Source of the DNA: Comamonas composti DSM 21721 | GTDB lineage: Bacteria > Pseudomonadota > Gammaproteobacteria > Burkholderiales > Burkholderiaceae_C | Assembly (NCBI RefSeq): GCF_000429845.1 | Contig: NZ_AUCQ01000040.1 | Coordinates: 1 to 36,460 of the forward strand | DNA length: 36,460 nt | Reading direction: 5' to 3' | Shown here: one piece after another, positions 1-8,207 of the stretch | Layout: every line of letters begins with the position of its first letter | Position numbering within the stretch: the stretch's first letter is position 1 | The notes under the pieces: generated by a model | Told to the model about the DNA's origin: nothing | Database searches by the model: none | Seen by the model: the letters and a program-made list of their open reading frames with translations, nothing else | Program-made: the position numbers and the translations under genes

Positions 1-335
1 TCATGACCCGGCTCGGGTACCTGCTGCCAGCGCACGCCGAACTCCTGCCAGGAGCGCCCACCAGCAGACGCGTGCGGCAGCGTGATGCGCCAGCTCGACG
101 CCTCGGGCGCCATCTGTTCCAGGCGTTGCAGCCCCAGGGCCGTCATGCGCCGCAGATCCTGCTGCGCATGCAGCTGCGGCTGTACGAGCGGCAGCTCCGG
201 CCGCATCCAGCGCGTGATTTCGTGCTGAAAATAGCCGGCCGTACCCGTGACGAACACGAAGAACAGCAGCCAGCCAACGACAAGGCCGCTCCAGGTGTGC
301 AGCCAGGCTGCGGATTGACGTAAAGAACTTCCCAC
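1..335 (-). CDS. PepSY-associated membrane protein, N-terminal part (runs off the window)
   Basis: The minus strand is open from a GTG at 335 to the window edge, about 111 codons. The visible N-terminus reads like the PepSY-associated transmembrane family: an amphipathic start followed by WLHTWSGLVVGWLLFFVFVT, a first membrane helix with the usual His and Trp pattern. A periplasmic stretch follows. A purine-rich AAGGCAGAG lies upstream of the GTG. In this family the proteins often sit beside TonB-dependent siderophore receptors and are linked to iron release or ferric-siderophore reduction in the inner membrane. It follows the receptor gene at 547-3048 by about 210 bases on the same strand, which fits that job. 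The C-terminal part is outside the window, so PepSY domains cannot be checked. Confidence 0.7.
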   Translation of the reverse strand, partial: MGSSLRQSAAWLHTWSGLVVGWLLFFVFVTGTAGYFQHEITRWMRPELPLVQPQLHAQQDLRRMTALGLQRLEQMAPEASSWRITLPHASAGGRSWQEFGVRWQQVPEPGH

Positions 336-546
336 GGATATCTCTGCCTTAGGTCGAATTGCACTTACTTTCTTGCCAGCACGGGGCTGTCGCCGGGCCT
401 TGACTTCGGACGTGGGCCCGTGGGGTCTTGAGCAACGGCTAGGGTTTGGGTCGCCGCTTTCGCGTGCGCATCCCCGATGCATCCCGGCATGACTGCACAT
501 GCCGCATGCATAGGACTTGTTTCACTAGCCGTCACAACAGACCCCG

Positions 547-3048
547 TTACCAGCGGTAGGCCGCAGAGAGGATGACCGTGCGCGGTTCGCCGAGGAAGCA
601 GGTGTGGTACGAGCATGAGGTCACGTAGCGCTTGTCGGCCAGGTTCTTCATGTTGAGTGCCAGTTTCCATGGTCCGGTGCTGTAGCTGACCATGGCGTCC
701 AGCAGCGTATACGCCGGCAACGAGAGCGTGCTTCCCTGCTCGCGCGTGGCTCCCGTGTAGCGTGCGCCAGCGCCGACGCGCAAGCCCGGCAGGTCGAAGG
801 CACCGAAACCATAGTCGGCCCATACCGACAGCTGGTGGAATGGCGTGTACGCCGAGCGCTTGCCCTCTTCTCCGGGTGTGAGCGGGCTGCTCTTGATCGT
901 GCGCGCATCGGTGTAGGTATAGGCGGCGATCAGGTTGGCATGGTGGCCCAGCCGCGTGCGTGCCTCGAGCTCGAAACCACGCGAGCGCACCTCGCCCATC
1001 TGGACGTTGAAGTTGGTGTTGAGCGGGTCGGATACCGTCACGTTTTTCTGAGTGAGCTGGTAGACCGCAGCAGAGATCAGAGTGTCCGAGCCTGCGGGCT
1101 GGTAGCGCACGCCTACCTCGTATTGCTCGCCTTCGGTGGGCTTGAAGCGCGAGCCAAGACGGTCCGAGCCGGACTGCGGCTGAAACGACTGGCTGAAGCC
1201 TGCAAAGGGGGCGAGGCCATTGGGGGCCAGGTAGACGGCGCCCAGGCGGCCACTGAACTTGCTGGACTTCTCGCCGTCCGCTGACACCTCGCCGGTCAGC
1301 GGGTTGTAGTCGTCATAGCGCACATGATCCTGTCGGCCGCCGGCGAGAACGACCCAGCGTTCACCGATCTTCATCTGGTCCTGGATATACAGCCCGGCCT
1401 GCTTCATGTTGCGCTGCCCCCAGTTGTTATCCGAGCGCCGCTGCGCGCCGATGGGACGGCCGTACACGGGGGCGAAGATATCCAGGTCCGGCATGTCGTA
1501 GTGATAATACTCGTCACGCCAGGTGGTGCGGGAATAGTCCAGACCCACCAGCGCCGTGTGCTGCACGACACCGGTTTGCAGTGTGTACTGCAGGGAGGTG
1601 TCCATGGTCACGCCCTTGGACGTCTGGTAGCGCTCATGGCCAAGGCGCGTGAAACTGCGCTGATCGCTGGTAAAGCCGTAGTAATTGCGGGCCATGGCCT
1701 CGCGCCGGTGGATCTTCCCCTGGTAGTAGCGCACTCCGTGGCGTAGCTTGAAGGTGTCGCTGAAGTCGTGTTCGAGCAGGTAGCCGGCCACCTTGCGGTT
1801 TACGTCGAAGGTGTCGAAGCCCGGCTCGCCGGTGAAGCGACTGGTGGGAATCTCGCCATGCTGACTAGGCAGCAATGTGCCGTAGAGTGGGTAACCGAGC
1901 GGATTGACGGTGGCATCGCGCTGGAACTCCGCGCGCAGGGTGAGCGAGGTGGCCGCGTTGGGACGCCAGCGCAGCGAGCCGGCGAGGTAGGCTCGGTCGT
2001 CATTGGTGTGGTCCTGCGGCGCATCGCTGTCGCGCAGCACGGTGGTCAGGCGGTACGACCAGGTGTCATCCTCGGTCAGGGCACCGCCAAAGTCGGCCGA
2101 CAGCTGTTTGCGCTTGAAGTTGCCTGCATCCAGGCTCATCTCGCGCAACGGCTCGGTCGTAGGCTGCTTGCTGACAGCATTGATGAGGCCGCCAGGCGGA
2201 AGGCTGCCATACAGCGTGGAGGCAGCGCCTTTGAGCACCTCGATGCGCTCCACACCGTAGGGTTCCATCTGGCCATCGTAGATGCCCACCTGGTAGCGCA
2301 TGCCATCGAGGTAAGGCTGGGTGCTGGTGAAGCCACGCACCACGAACTGGTCGGAGACGCGGTCCACCCACGCGGCACGGTTGATACCTGCGGTGTAGGT
2401 GAGCGCTTCTGCCACGTCACGGGGCTTGAGCAACTCCATCTGTTCGGCCGGAATCACCGAAATCGATTGTGGTGTCTCGATGAGCGGCGTATCGGTCTTG
2501 GATGCGGTCGCGCTGCGCTTGGCGACAAGGCCCCGGACCGGCCCGGTTGCAGTCTCGCCGTCGACTTGGGCGGTCACCGTCACTGTTGCCAGCGTCGCCG
2601 CCGAACCCGCAACCGGCTCGGCCCGGATGGTGAAAGTGCCGGGCTGTGTGCTAACTGCGACCAAACTCGTTCCGGCCAGCAGCCGAGCCAAGGCTTCGCG
2701 TGTGCTGAGGCTGCCGCTGACGGCCGCGCCCTGGCGGCCTTCGACCAGCGCATCATCAAAGAGTACCTGCACCTGTGTCTGACGGCCAAACACTTTCAGG
2801 GCATTGAGCAGGGGCTGTGCCGCAATGTTGAAGGACTGGCGCGTTTCCGGAGCTGGGGTGGGTTGGGCCAGGGCAACGCCAGGGCTGACTGCCATCACGG
2901 CCACTGCGGCCGACACCAGCAGCGCCGCCAGGCTGGGCCGCAGCACAATGCCGCTGCATTCTGCGCGCAGATGCTGCGTACGGCGCTTGCCTAGCTTTGC
3001 GCTGCTGTTTTCGAACTGTTCCCTCGACCTCGACTGACCTTGGTGCAT
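547..3048 (-). CDS. TonB-dependent siderophore receptor with STN signalling domain
   Basis: This is an 833-residue outer-membrane receptor for a ferric siderophore. After an N-terminal region and a signal peptide (hydrophobic core about residues 38-60, likely cleavage after ALA at 61) comes a secretin/TonB short N-terminal (STN) domain, roughly residues 72-122. Then come a plug domain (about 165-275, with the typical ETPQSISVIPAEQM segment) and a beta-barrel ending in aromatic YRW. The STN domain marks receptors that signal to a FecR-type anti-sigma factor, and fecI/fecR-like genes lie just upstream on the same strand. The start is supported by AGGAG about 10 bases before the ATG. The substrate cannot be told from sequence; the overall look is of the FpvA/FoxA/FhuE class for hydroxamate or mixed siderophores. 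Expression is probably driven by the adjacent sigma factor under iron limitation. Confidence 0.92.
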   Translation of the reverse strand: MHQGQSRSREQFENSSAKLGKRRTQHLRAECSGIVLRPSLAALLVSAAVAVMAVSPGVALAQPTPAPETRQSFNIAAQPLLNALKVFGRQTQVQVLFDDALVEGRQGAAVSGSLSTREALARLLAGTSLVAVSTQPGTFTIRAEPVAGSAATLATVTVTAQVDGETATGPVRGLVAKRSATASKTDTPLIETPQSISVIPAEQMELLKPRDVAEALTYTAGINRAAWVDRVSDQFVVRGFTSTQPYLDGMRYQVGIYDGQMEPYGVERIEVLKGAASTLYGSLPPGGLINAVSKQPTTEPLREMSLDAGNFKRKQLSADFGGALTEDDTWSYRLTTVLRDSDAPQDHTNDDRAYLAGSLRWRPNAATSLTLRAEFQRDATVNPLGYPLYGTLLPSQHGEIPTSRFTGEPGFDTFDVNRKVAGYLLEHDFSDTFKLRHGVRYYQGKIHRREAMARNYYGFTSDQRSFTRLGHERYQTSKGVTMDTSLQYTLQTGVVQHTALVGLDYSRTTWRDEYYHYDMPDLDIFAPVYGRPIGAQRRSDNNWGQRNMKQAGLYIQDQMKIGERWVVLAGGRQDHVRYDDYNPLTGEVSADGEKSSKFSGRLGAVYLAPNGLAPFAGFSQSFQPQSGSDRLGSRFKPTEGEQYEVGVRYQPAGSDTLISAAVYQLTQKNVTVSDPLNTNFNVQMGEVRSRGFELEARTRLGHHANLIAAYTYTDARTIKSSPLTPGEEGKRSAYTPFHQLSVWADYGFGAFDLPGLRVGAGARYTGATREQGSTLSLPAYTLLDAMVSYSTGPWKLALNMKNLADKRYVTSCSYHTCFLGEPRTVILSAAYRW

Positions 3049-3179
3049 GACCCGTAGCTCCTGAATTTCTTGCGCGTATGACAGCAGCAGACCTCAGGCC
3101 GGATGGCAGGTACACAGCACCGCCGGATCGGACGGAAAGCGTGAGAGGTAGCCAGCCTGCGCGGGGGTGCCGCTTGCTT

Positions 3180-3236
3180 AGGGCGTGTTCAAGATCTCCT
3201 CGCGGCGCGCCTGCGTAGAGATCGTGAACACGCTCT
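3180..3236. repeat. 57-bp palindromic element, copy 1 (imperfect arms)
   Basis: Two 19-base arms (3180-3198 and 3218-3236) flank a 19-base GC-rich loop. The same element recurs with perfect arms at 23269-23325. Here the left arm carries two mismatches to the right arm. It sits in the 333-base gap between the fecR-like gene and the receptor, where a folded transcript could attenuate or process the message. Apart from this and the receptor ribosome-binding site, I see nothing definite in 3049-3381. Confidence 0.85.
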
Positions 3237-3381
3237 TACGGCCGTTGGCTAGGAATCAGAAAGCTGTGGTCGCTTTTTCCCGTGGCTGGCAGCCCAGGGC
3301 TCGGAAGTTCCTCGCCCATACCTATGAAGAAGCAGGAAAAGGCGGAATCATGGAACCTTGGTAAATGAAACAGTTTGTATC

Positions 3382-4431
3382 TTATTGCGGGCTAATCAGC
3401 CACCCCCCCTCAGCGCGGCGCTGTACGCTCACACGGATTACGCTGGGCAGGGCTAGGAGAAAGCGCTCCGGCTCCTTCAGCGCGAGCAGGCCCGAGACAG
3501 GCAAGGTCTGCAGCGCTGTGCCATTGATCTCCACGGGCTGGTCGAGGTAGCGTGACAGCTCATCCGCCACCTGCCGAAGCGGCGCGCGTTTGAAGTAGAT
3601 CTGGCCGGTTCGCCATTGCGCGACGGCTTCGGGCACCACTGACAGGCCACGGGTGTGCCCGCTGGCGGGGTCAACGGCCACACCCGTGCCCGGACCCATG
3701 CTGAGCACGGGTGCTTGAGGATGCATTTTGGAGCGCACTTCGACGCGGCCTTCTTGTACTTGCACCACGAATTCCGGCGGGGCGGCCCGCACGCTGAATG
3801 CGGTGCCGACGACGCGCACCTGGTTGCCGCTGCTGTCTACGGTAAAGGGTTTGCCGGCATCCGCTGCGACCTTGAAGAAGGCCTCGCCTCGCTCAAGCAC
3901 GGTTTCGCGTCGACGGGGGAAGTAGCGCACCTGAAGGCGGCTGTTGGCATTGAGCACCACATGCGAGCCATCAGGCAGGTCGATATCGCGAAGTTCGCCG
4001 AGGGAGGTGGCAATGTCCGCTGTATAGCTGGCGGTGTTGTCCCAGCGGTACCAGCCGTACCCGGTGGCGAGCACTGCGAACAGTGCTGTAGCGAACACAG
4101 ACGCCAGGGCAGGTCTGAGCGACCAGCCCTGCGGAACTGAGGCAGTGCTTTGAGTTGCCGCGCGAGGAGCCGCCATGGGCCGGACGTGTCCATACGCAGT
4201 GGGGAGCATGGCCTTGAGCTGCTCCGCTTCCCGCCAGGTACGGCCGACGCCATCCAGCGCCTCGCGGTGGGCCGGGTCCTGTGCCAGCCATTCGCTCAGC
4301 GCGCGCTCGTCTGCGCCCGACCAACCGGGCTGCTGCCGGCGTACGTACCACTCGCCCGCGCGGTGGTTGAGCCTGAGCACTTGCTCGGGCGATAGGTTCT
4401 GCAATAGGGAATGGCCTGGCTCTGCGCTCAT
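3382..4431 (-). CDS. fecR: FecR-like anti-sigma factor / surface-signalling regulator
   Basis: The protein has 349 residues and the architecture of the FecR family. There is an N-terminal cytoplasmic DUF4880-type region that binds the sigma factor (WYVRRQQPGWSGADERALSE followed by FLAQDPAHREAL-like sequence). One central membrane helix follows (around RPALASVFATALFAVLATGY), then a periplasmic FecR domain (LGELRDIDLPDGSHVVLNAN and RYFPRRRETVLERGEAFFKV), and a C-terminal domain resembling the STN-binding part. The ATG at 4431 overlaps the stop of the sigma gene (ATGA), so the two are translationally coupled; a longer open frame upstream overlaps the sigma gene and is discounted. It should transmit the receptor's substrate-bound state to the sigma factor. 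The symbol is by family, not proven orthology to E. coli fecR. Confidence 0.9.
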   Translation of the reverse strand: MSAEPGHSLLQNLSPEQVLRLNHRAGEWYVRRQQPGWSGADERALSEWLAQDPAHREALDGVGRTWREAEQLKAMLPTAYGHVRPMAAPRAATQSTASVPQGWSLRPALASVFATALFAVLATGYGWYRWDNTASYTADIATSLGELRDIDLPDGSHVVLNANSRLQVRYFPRRRETVLERGEAFFKVAADAGKPFTVDSSGNQVRVVGTAFSVRAAPPEFVVQVQEGRVEVRSKMHPQAPVLSMGPGTGVAVDPASGHTRGLSVVPEAVAQWRTGQIYFKRAPLRQVADELSRYLDQPVEINGTALQTLPVSGLLALKEPERFLLALPSVIRVSVQRRAEGGWLISPQ

Positions 4432-5105
4432 TTTCTTTGGCCCTGCGTCCATGCGACGGCGCGTTCTTCGTCGCTGTCTTCTTCGGTGCTCAATGCCTCT
4501 TGCAGGGCCTGCAGGCGCTTCATCTGTGCGGCGCTTGTGAACAAGACACGTGTCTCGCAATAGCCGACGGCTCGGCCCAGGTGCTTCACCACCATCCGCG
4601 CGCCGATGCCCATGCGGTCAGCGGTCTCCTCAATCGTATGGCCCTCGATGCGATGAAAGATGAAGGCTTCACGCTGCCGGGGCGGCAGTTCCTGAATCGC
4701 TTCATGCAACCGGGTCAGGCGCTGGCGATGCTCAGCTTGGTGCTCGGTGTCTCCGTAGCCCTCGGCAGAGATGGCAAGCAATTCCTCGCGGCATTCGTCG
4801 TAAGAAACGCTTTGGAGGCCATGCATCTCGGGACTTTTTTGCCAGTCGCGCGCGGCCACACTACGCACTGTCTGCCGGAGGTAGGGCTGCTCCTGCCCGG
4901 GCTCCAGAACCCTGCCTGTGGCAGCCATCCGCACGAACACTTCTTGCGCCGCGTCCTCGACGCTGGCCGTGGTACGGAAATAGCGGCGCAGCATGCGCAT
5001 GACGGGCATGCGCCAACGCATGTAAAGCGAAGTCAGCGGGGTTTCACTGGCCTGGGAGTCAGGCAGCGCCTCACTCCGTACCACGGAGACCGGGTTGCGT
5101 TTCAT
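4428..5105 (-). CDS. fecI: FecI-like ECF sigma factor
   Basis: This is an extracytoplasmic-function sigma factor of the iron-starvation group. Region 2 is visible as MRMLRRYFRTTASVEDAAQE followed by VFVRMAATG. Region 4 carries the helix-turn-helix in ELPPRQREAFIFHRIEGHT and the residues after it (IEETADRMGI). Length is 225 residues from the chosen start at 5105, which has AAAGG seven bases upstream; in-frame ATGs at 5132 and 5153 are alternatives with poor ribosome-binding sites. The C-terminus extends about 40 residues past region 4. It precedes and overlaps fecR, and the receptor it presumably activates is the next gene. A Fur-like site lies about 200 bases upstream. Confidence 0.9.
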   Translation of the reverse strand: MKRNPVSVVRSEALPDSQASETPLTSLYMRWRMPVMRMLRRYFRTTASVEDAAQEVFVRMAATGRVLEPGQEQPYLRQTVRSVAARDWQKSPEMHGLQSVSYDECREELLAISAEGYGDTEHQAEHRQRLTRLHEAIQELPPRQREAFIFHRIEGHTIEETADRMGIGARMVVKHLGRAVGYCETRVLFTSAAQMKRLQALQEALSTEEDSDEERAVAWTQGQRK

Positions 5106-5301
5106 CGCCTGGCCTTTGTCCTCAGGACGCATGCCGTCGCTACCCGAAAACATGCGAGGGCAATAGATTCGGCAATGGAGGAAGTCTGGAAGTGAGGCAC
5201 GACGCGCGCAGATATGTCACCGATCCGAAATGGCGGAGCCCCATGCGTTGTGAACCACGAGGGACAGGCGAGCCCAGCCATGTGCGGATGCTGAATGGCT
5301 G

Positions 5302-5321
5302 AATGAAACTTATTCCTATTT
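5302..5321. promoter_or_regulatory. Candidate Fur box upstream of the fecI-like gene
   Basis: AATGAAACTTATTCCTATTT matches 16 of 20 positions of a typical AATGAGAATTATTCTCATTT-style Fur operator by hand alignment. It lies about 200 bases upstream of the sigma-factor start in an otherwise GC-rich gap. Iron-starvation sigma genes are commonly Fur-repressed, so position and neighbour agree. The transcription start is not known. Confidence 0.45.
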
Positions 5322-5421
5322 TAGCGTCGCCAGATTCCTCGACGAGGAGTCGGGACAATTCCGGTGATTCATTGGCTCTGACAAGGGCCGATCAAATGCC
5401 TGTGCCAGGCGTGACGGCCCA

Positions 5422-5556
5422 CGAGAGGCGCTGACCAGGTCGTTTTACCTGGCTTGGTGCAGTATCGGCCCGAAATGGATCCTGCCCATCCGTGATCGGA
5501 AGGCTGCGCTAACCGGCTTTACCATTCGGTTTGGAGAGCGATTCTGCGCCAACTGA
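5422..5556 (+). pseudogene. C-terminal relic of an IS256-family transposase
   Basis: An open stretch from 5368 ends at TGA 5554-5556. Its last 44 codons look like the end of IS256/mutator transposases: FYLAWCSIGPKWILPIRDRK followed by AALTGFTIRFGER, where the family usually has a KWTMPIRDWKxALNxFxIxF pattern. There is no upstream catalytic part, so this is a remnant. It is followed by CCGTTTACACAAAAAATCGG, resembling an IS256-type terminal inverted repeat (about 5568-5587). A related remnant lies in opposite orientation near 36146-36228. The remnant and repeat end directly at the start of the pseudouridine synthase gene. Confidence 0.75.
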
Positions 5557-5594
5557 AGCACGAACCGTTTACACAAAAAATCGGCCCCCTCCCC

Positions 5595-6518
5595 ATGTAC
5601 AACTCCAACGATCCCAAGGTCCTGCCTGTGCGCGCAGGTGTCAGTCCCAGCTGCGTGGTCCTGCCCAGCCAGGGCCGGGGCCTGCTGCTGGACTTTCTGG
5701 TGCAGCGCCTGCCTGCAGTCGCGCGCGCGGACTGGTGCCGGCGCATGGCCCTGGGCGAGGTCGTGGACGAGCATGGACAAGCGGCGCATGCGCTCACGGC
5801 CTTTGTGCCGGGGCTGCGCTATTACTACTACCGCGAGCTGGAGGGCGAGCCGCAGATTCCCTTCGAGGCAGAGATCATCTATCGCGACGCGCACCTGCTG
5901 GTGGCCGACAAGCCCCACTTCCTGCCCGTCGTGCCGGCGGGCAAATACCTGCAGCAGACTTTGCTGGTACGTCTCAAGCGGGCGCTGGAACTGCCCGAGC
6001 TCTCGCCCATACACCGCATCGACCGGGACACCGCAGGGCTGGTGGTGTTCTCCGTGCAAAGAGCCACACGCGGCGCTTACCAGGCCCTGTTTCGCGAGCG
6101 CGCCATCAGCAAGGTCTACGAGGCTGTCGCACCCTGGCGTGCAGATCTTGTCTTCCCTCGCGAGCACCAAAGCCGCATGGAGGAAAGCGGTCATTTCTTT
6201 CGCATGCGCGAGGTGGCGGGTACGCCGAATACGCTCACGCGCATGCAGCTGCTGGAGCGGCAGGGCGGCTGGGCGCGCTACCGACTGGAGCCCGAGACCG
6301 GCAAGCGCCACCAGCTGCGCGTGCACATGGCGGCCCTGGGCCTGCCGCTATGGGGCGATGGCTTTTATCCCGAGGTCCGGGACGTGCCCGAGGGCGACTA
6401 CTCGCGCCCGCTGCAATTGCTGGCGCGCAGCCTGCGCTTTGTGGATCCGCTGACCGCTGAGGAGCGGTCTTTTGAGAGCCGGCGCAGCTTGCTGGATTTG
6501 GCGGAAATTTCAGCTTGA
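5595..6518 (+). CDS. RluA-family pseudouridine synthase
   Basis: This 307-residue protein isomerises uridine to pseudouridine in rRNA or tRNA. The catalytic motif HRIDRDTAGLVVFS lies at about residues 140-153 with Asp143 as the predicted nucleophile. The GKRHQLRVHMAALGLPLWGD segment near residue 235 is the second conserved core motif. The N-terminus (VLPVRAGVSPSCVVLP) resembles the RluA-like group with an S4-like or short N-terminal extension. The exact RNA target cannot be assigned. Oddly, the ATG has no Shine-Dalgarno sequence, because the sequence just upstream (CCCCCTCCCC) abuts an IS256-type terminal repeat. The native upstream region may have been replaced by the insertion scar. Confidence 0.9.
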   Translation: MYNSNDPKVLPVRAGVSPSCVVLPSQGRGLLLDFLVQRLPAVARADWCRRMALGEVVDEHGQAAHALTAFVPGLRYYYYRELEGEPQIPFEAEIIYRDAHLLVADKPHFLPVVPAGKYLQQTLLVRLKRALELPELSPIHRIDRDTAGLVVFSVQRATRGAYQALFRERAISKVYEAVAPWRADLVFPREHQSRMEESGHFFRMREVAGTPNTLTRMQLLERQGGWARYRLEPETGKRHQLRVHMAALGLPLWGDGFYPEVRDVPEGDYSRPLQLLARSLRFVDPLTAEERSFESRRSLLDLAEISA

Positions 6519-6638
6519 ACCAGATCTGGTCAGGGCCGGTTTGGGCGGTCTTGATCACCCAGACATCCTGCTGTTGTCCGATTTGCTTGCCGCCCTGCTA
6601 TATATTGCCTCACGTCACAGACCATCCTAGAGGAACGT

Positions 6639-7541
6639 ATGTCGATCAAATCCATTCTGAAATCCACCGCGGTAGCACTGGCGGTCGTGACTGGCGGGCC
6701 GCTTTTCGCACAGGGCACGCCCATCGATGCGGCGGCGTTTGACGCATTGGTTGCACAGGGGCCTGTGGCCGACGAGGCGACCATTGCATCGAGCGCCTGG
6801 GCCAGCAAGATCAAGAAGGCGGGCACACTGCGCCTGGGCGGCGTGCAAACTTCAAATCTTTTCTCGCTGCTCAACGAGAAGGACGGCAAGATGCGCGGCT
6901 TCGACGCCGGTTTGAGCCAGCTCATCACGCGCTATATCCTGGGCGATGCGGCCAAGTACCAGTTCGCGCAAGTGACCTCGTCCACGCGCGAGCAGGTGCT
7001 CATCAACGATCAGGTGGACATGGTGTTCGCCACTTACTCCATCACTCCCGCGCGTGCCGAGAAGATCTCGTTTGCCGGGCCTTACTACACCTCGCAGGCC
7101 GGGGTGCTGGTCAAGGCGAACAACAAGACCATCCAGTCGTACAACGACTTGAGTGGCAAGAAGGTGGCCACACAGGCCGGCTCCACGGGGCCCGCCATAT
7201 TGGCGCAGTACGCGCCCAAGGCTGGGGTGCAGGAGTTCCAGACGCACCAGGAAGCTCTGGATGCACTACGCCAGGGACGCGTGGATGCCTACGTGACCGA
7301 TTACACGCTGCTGCTCAATGCCCTGAGCCTGGGAGTCCGCAACGCGCGGCTGGCGGGCGTGCCCTTTGGCTCGCAAGACCCCTACGGCGTTGGATTGCCC
7401 AAGGGCTCGGACGGTGTGGCCTTCATCAATGCCTTCCTCAAGAAGCTGGAGGCCGACGGCACCTGGGCCAAGCTGTGGACCCTGTCCATAGGCCAGCGTA
7501 CCGGCAGCACCGCTGTTCCTGCGCCGCCAGCCATCCCGTAA
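6639..7541 (+). CDS. Polar amino-acid ABC transporter, periplasmic binding protein
   Basis: This is a family-3 solute-binding protein of 300 residues. It has a cleavable signal peptide (MSIKSILKSTAVALAVVTGG, cleavage near FAQG at about 25). The mature part shows the expected signatures: KKAGTLRLGGVQTSNLFSLL, FDAGLSQLITRYILG, VDMVFATYSITPARAEKISF and GPYYTSQAGVLVK. These resemble GluB-type glutamate/aspartate binding proteins, although the ligand is not certain. AGAGGA precedes the ATG. The permease gene follows after 3 bases, so the three genes form one operon. Confidence 0.9.
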   Translation: MSIKSILKSTAVALAVVTGGPLFAQGTPIDAAAFDALVAQGPVADEATIASSAWASKIKKAGTLRLGGVQTSNLFSLLNEKDGKMRGFDAGLSQLITRYILGDAAKYQFAQVTSSTREQVLINDQVDMVFATYSITPARAEKISFAGPYYTSQAGVLVKANNKTIQSYNDLSGKKVATQAGSTGPAILAQYAPKAGVQEFQTHQEALDALRQGRVDAYVTDYTLLLNALSLGVRNARLAGVPFGSQDPYGVGLPKGSDGVAFINAFLKKLEADGTWAKLWTLSIGQRTGSTAVPAPPAIP

Positions 7542-7544
7542 GCA

Positions 7545-8207
7545 ATGGGCGATGTCTACCGGCTTCTGGCCGAGCATGGGCCTGCCTTCGGGCAGGCCTT
7601 GTTGCTGACATGGAAGCTCACGGCCATGTCGTTCGTGCCCGGGTTCTTGCTGGGCGTGGCCGTGACCGTGCTCAGGCTCCTGCCCGTGCCGCCGCTGCGC
7701 CTGGTCCTGAGCGGATACGTAGAGATCTTTCGCAATATTCCCGGCGTGGCGCTGCTGATCTTCATTGTGTTCGCCTTGCCTGATCTCGACGTCGTGATTG
7801 ACTATGAGTCCAGCGTGATCCTGGCGTTGACGCTGATTTGCTCGGCGTTCACGGCCGACTATCTGCGTTCGGGCATCAACACGATTGCCGGCGGCCAGAT
7901 CCAGGCCGCGCTCAGCCTGGGTATGCGGCCGCTGCAGATCATTTTCTCGCTGGTCTTGCCGCAGGCCCTGCGCACGGTGGTGCAGCCCATGACCTCGCTG
8001 CTCATCGCGCTCATGCTGTCGACCTCCTTGGCCTCGCAGGTGCCGCTTGAGGGCAGGGAGCTGACTGCGCTGGTGTCCAAGATCGCCAACGACTCTGCGG
8101 CAGGCATGGCCGCGTTCGCACTGGCCGCCGCCATGTATGTGGCCAGCGGACTGCTTATTGCCTGGGCTGGCGCAGCCCTGGAAAAGAAGCTGCGGATATT
8201 GCGATGA
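7545..8207 (+). CDS. Amino-acid ABC transporter permease (GluC-like)
   Basis: This 220-residue inner-membrane permease is of the HisMQ/GluCD type. Several hydrophobic helices are visible, and the cytoplasmic EAA loop lies around SGINTIAGGQIQAALSLGMR, followed by PLQIIFSLVLPQALR, the surface that contacts the ATPase. VEIFRNIPGVALLIFIVFAL is a typical family segment. It follows the binding protein by 3 bases, and its stop overlaps the next permease start by four bases (ATGA). It should pair with the following permease as a heterodimer. No ATP-binding subunit is encoded in this cluster. Confidence 0.9.
   Translation: MGDVYRLLAEHGPAFGQALLLTWKLTAMSFVPGFLLGVAVTVLRLLPVPPLRLVLSGYVEIFRNIPGVALLIFIVFALPDLDVVIDYESSVILALTLICSAFTADYLRSGINTIAGGQIQAALSLGMRPLQIIFSLVLPQALRTVVQPMTSLLIALMLSTSLASQVPLEGRELTALVSKIANDSAAGMAAFALAAAMYVASGLLIAWAGAALEKKLRILR

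Noticed and set aside
1768..2994. A 408-codon plus-strand frame antisense to the receptor
   Set aside because: Shadow of the receptor; product has no recognisable domain and no ribosome-binding site.
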